Made by a program: the position numbers and the translations under genes. From contig CAWEZI010000003.1 of assembly GCA_963813525.1 (NCBI GenBank), forward strand, positions 62,001 to 126,000: a stretch of 64,000 nucleotides of DNA, in the 5' to 3' direction. The stretch comes from Bog-756 sp963813525. GTDB lineage: Bacteria; Actinomycetota; Acidimicrobiia; Acidimicrobiales; RAAP-2. Positions 62,192-64,000 of this stretch are shown one piece after another. Position 1 is the stretch's first letter. Each line of letters opens with the position of its first letter. The notes below the pieces were generated by a model that saw only the letters and a list, made by a program, of their open reading frames with translations, ran no database searches and was not told where the DNA came from.

Positions 62192-62845
62192 ATGGCCACA
62201 CCAGGAAACTACGAAACGCGGACCGCCGACATGATTGCGGTACATCGAGCTCTCACCGACGCGCTCGACGCCGCCCCCAGTTTGATCGGTGACGCAGGAG
62301 GCGACCCCGATCGGGTAGCGGTGATCGGCTCCTTTTACGACAATGTGCTCGAATTTCTGCACGTGCACCATGCGGGTGAAGACGAGCTCATCTACCCGGT
62401 CCTCGAAGAGCGCTGCACCGACAGCGCCATCCTTCTGGAGCGAATCGACGCACAGCATGCTCTGCTCAATGAGCCGATGAAGATCACTTCCCGGGCCATA
62501 GCTACCTGGAAGGGGTCACCGTCGGTGGAGACCGGCCGGGCTGCTGTCAACGCCGTAGCGCTGGTGGACGACACCCTCCGTCCCCACCTCGAGGAGGAAG
62601 AGACCATGGTCCTCCCCATCGCCAGTGCGTGGATGAGCCCGGAGGAGTGGGCGGAATTGCCAGGGCACGCGCTGCGATCGTTCCGCGGGGACAAGCCGTG
62701 GTTGGCGCTCGGCCTGGTCCGCCAAGAGCTCGCACAGGAGGAGAGAGATGCCATGTTGGTCCGCATGCCTCCCGAAATGCAGGCTCTGTGGACGGAAGAG
62801 TGGGAACCGGCATACGACGCCTTCATCGCCGAGGTCCACAGCTGA
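62192..62845 (+). CDS. Hemerythrin-domain protein
   Basis: A 217-residue four-helix HHE protein. Iron ligands are in the expected order: His in VHRALTDALD, HVHHAGEDELIYP (His...Glu), IDAQHALLNEPM, and RPHLEEEETMVLP (His...Glu). The domain binds a di-iron site and O2 or NO. The C-terminal 60 residues (RQELAQEERDAMLVRMP) are extra. GGAGGGAG lies just upstream of ATG 62192, which decides the start. Confidence 0.9.
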   Translation: MATPGNYETRTADMIAVHRALTDALDAAPSLIGDAGGDPDRVAVIGSFYDNVLEFLHVHHAGEDELIYPVLEERCTDSAILLERIDAQHALLNEPMKITSRAIATWKGSPSVETGRAAVNAVALVDDTLRPHLEEEETMVLPIASAWMSPEEWAELPGHALRSFRGDKPWLALGLVRQELAQEERDAMLVRMPPEMQALWTEEWEPAYDAFIAEVHS

Positions 62846-62955
62846 GCTTGGCCGCCGGGTCCTTCTGACGCCGGTGCCCACCGGGCTTCTCGCCACTCCA
62901 CGTGTGCCACCCGGCGGCGGGGCTACCGTTCGTGGTGGTCGCCAGTTTCTGGGCC

Positions 62956-63162
62956 TCACGTGGGCGGGCTCAGGTTGTCGTCGTCGGGGGGAAAGCCGGC
63001 CTCGGGGGGTCTCTGACGCACGACATGCTCGTCCAGCCGTCCACATGTGTAACAAGTCTTGCTGTGGACACGCACAGTCCTGCCCAGGTCTTGCCGCCAC
63101 ACAGAGAGATGATGCCCCGGCGACCATCGATGCAGACCCACCCGGCATCTGATGCTCTTCAT
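62956..63162 (-). CDS. Small zinc-ribbon-like protein
   Basis: A 68-residue protein with CRVGLHRWSPGHH near the start and KTCYTCGRLDEH later: a C ... H-x-x ... C-x-x-C layout typical of small actinobacterial zinc proteins. ATG 63162 has AGGAGGGG nine bases upstream. Function unknown; it follows the VOC gene by 120 bases on the same strand. Confidence 0.65.
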   Translation of the reverse strand: MKSIRCRVGLHRWSPGHHLSVWRQDLGRTVRVHSKTCYTCGRLDEHVVRQRPPEAGFPPDDDNLSPPT

Positions 63163-63284
63163 TTCGGTGGGCCCCTCCTCGCCGAGCACACTACTTGGCC
63201 GATTCGAAGGATCACCAGTTGTCTTTCTCACCTCAGTTCTGGCGCCGATCCGCTCCCGCCTTGGGATGCGCCGCGGCCACCTTC

Positions 63285-63746
63285 CTACCCGTCCTCGGGC
63301 ACGCTCCACTCGGCCAGTTCGACGGTGACGCCCCCCGGTCCGACGAGAAAGACAAGGCGACGATCGTGGAAGCTCATCACACTGTTCCGGGTCCGGACGC
63401 CTGCGGCTGCAAGACGGGCAAGCGTGGCGTCGAGGTCGTCAACGGCGAAGCAGATGTGGTTGTATCCCAGCCGGGCCAGATTCGATTCTGCCGGGTTGTC
63501 GGGGACGTCGGGGTGATGAAAGTGTAGGAGCTGCACCTCCTGGTGGGTTGGGGCTCCCCTCAGCGTCAAGGTGACGTGGTCGGCTTCCCACTCGGGAATG
63601 CCCATGTATTGGGACATTTCGAGGCCGGATACCACTGTCGACATGGTCTCCTCGAAGCCGAGCATCCCAAAGAACTCCACCGCCTGGTTGAGATCGGTGA
63701 CCGCAATCGTCACATGGTCGAATCCGCTGTGCCTGGCTGAGTTCAT
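63285..63746 (-). CDS. VOC-family (glyoxalase/dioxygenase-fold) protein
   Basis: A 153-residue metalloprotein with two beta-alpha-beta-beta-beta modules: FDHVTIAVTDLNQAVEFFGM with metal His, VQLLHFHHP, YNHICFAVDDLDATLARL with the second His, and TVELAEWS with the metal Glu. Members include glyoxalase I, methylmalonyl-CoA epimerase and extradiol dioxygenases; no specific one is identifiable. ATG 63746. Confidence 0.88.
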   Translation of the reverse strand: MNSARHSGFDHVTIAVTDLNQAVEFFGMLGFEETMSTVVSGLEMSQYMGIPEWEADHVTLTLRGAPTHQEVQLLHFHHPDVPDNPAESNLARLGYNHICFAVDDLDATLARLAAAGVRTRNSVMSFHDRRLVFLVGPGGVTVELAEWSVPEDG

Positions 63747-63787
63747 CCGACCCAGCGTAGATCGGCGCTCGATGCGAGACGAACAGC

Positions 63788-64000
63788 GGCAAGCAACTCC
63801 GAAGACGAGATTTCGGAGACATGCCGGCTCGACAAGTCGGTGCCGGGGAACTGGACGTGCACACCGTGATCGACAATCGCTCGACTCACATGACTCCGAC
63901 CATCCACAACTGGTTGCTCGCCCATCCGGGCCTCCACATCCCCTTTACCCGAGCGCCTCTACCGGGAGTGGATCGGCGACGATCGCCGTATCCGGCGAAC
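63788..64000 (+). mobile_element. IS630-family transposase remnant, frameshifted and cut by the window edge
   Basis: Three frames joined give the middle of an IS630 DDE domain: RLDKSVPG (frame 1, about 63840-63862), then ELDVHTVIDNRSTHMTP and IHNWLLAHPGLHIPFT (frame 2), then ERLYREWIGDDRRIRR (frame 3, about 63949-63998). This matches the family's LDVHLVLDNYGTHK, WLxxHPxxHxHFTP and VERxFxEITxxRIRRG landmarks. At least two frameshifts are needed and no N-terminal helix-turn-helix part is seen upstream, so this is a decayed copy. The rest may lie beyond the window. Confidence 0.7.

Overview
The window reads as a high-GC actinobacterial chromosome. Supporting signs are the SCP-x/Ltp-type thiolase + DUF35 cluster, a class II (covalent-FAD) cholesterol oxidase, a TIGR03084 protein, frequent GTG starts, apparently leaderless genes and small Cys/His proteins. 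An Acidimicrobiia-like lineage is plausible, but that assignment is inference. Apart from two tRNAs there is no RNA operon, CRISPR array, phage structural gene or intact transposase.

Layout. 1-17.8 kb is loosely packed, with long gaps: a membrane acyltransferase with a secreted SGNH domain, DUF899 and SRPBCC proteins, a GntR regulator whose palindrome sits in a divergent promoter, an NHL propeller, a SpoIIE phosphatase, the cholesterol oxidase, a diguanylate cyclase, an ArsR/AHSA1 pair, a TIGR03032-like propeller and a DUF2254 gene broken by one base. 18.4-29.8 kb lies between a decayed copy of the 3' part of tRNA-Glu (18411-18456) and the intact tRNA-Glu (29707-29779), in the geometry expected of a tRNA-integrated island. 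It carries a secreted PQQ-type propeller, a GmhA-like SIS protein, a membrane HD-GYP protein fused to seven fibronectin III domains, a decayed Xre/nucleotidyltransferase toxin-antitoxin locus and a secreted pentapeptide-repeat protein. No integrase is recognisable.

30-38 kb is dense: an aminophosphonate-oxidase-like FAD enzyme and a phosphonatase-like HAD hydrolase (translationally coupled) converge on a phosphonate-monoester-hydrolase-type sulfatase; then a ferredoxin-gltX-YdcF operon and a lipoprotein phosphoesterase. 37.4-45.4 kb holds the DUF35-DUF35-thiolase-thiolase operon, with a near-consensus KstR-type site upstream, and a divergent sulfatase, followed by PPOX, SDR and DapB-like genes. 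45.5-54 kb has an ABC exporter, an MFS exporter, HdeD, two SDRs and two double-hotdog thioesterases. 54-64 kb has a 34-bp hairpin repeat array, small Zn-finger-like proteins, GH13 and GH3 glucosidases, an Xre regulator with an MbcA-like tail, PaiB, TIGR03084, hemerythrin and VOC proteins. An IS630-type transposase remnant runs off the right edge.

Themes: steroid/acyl-CoA chemistry (cholesterol oxidase, Ltp/DUF35 cluster, SDRs, hotdog enzymes), phosphonate use, c-di-GMP turnover (one cyclase, one HD-GYP phosphodiesterase) and an old, decaying island. Two single-base frameshifts (DUF2254, DUF35) may be real lesions or sequence errors.
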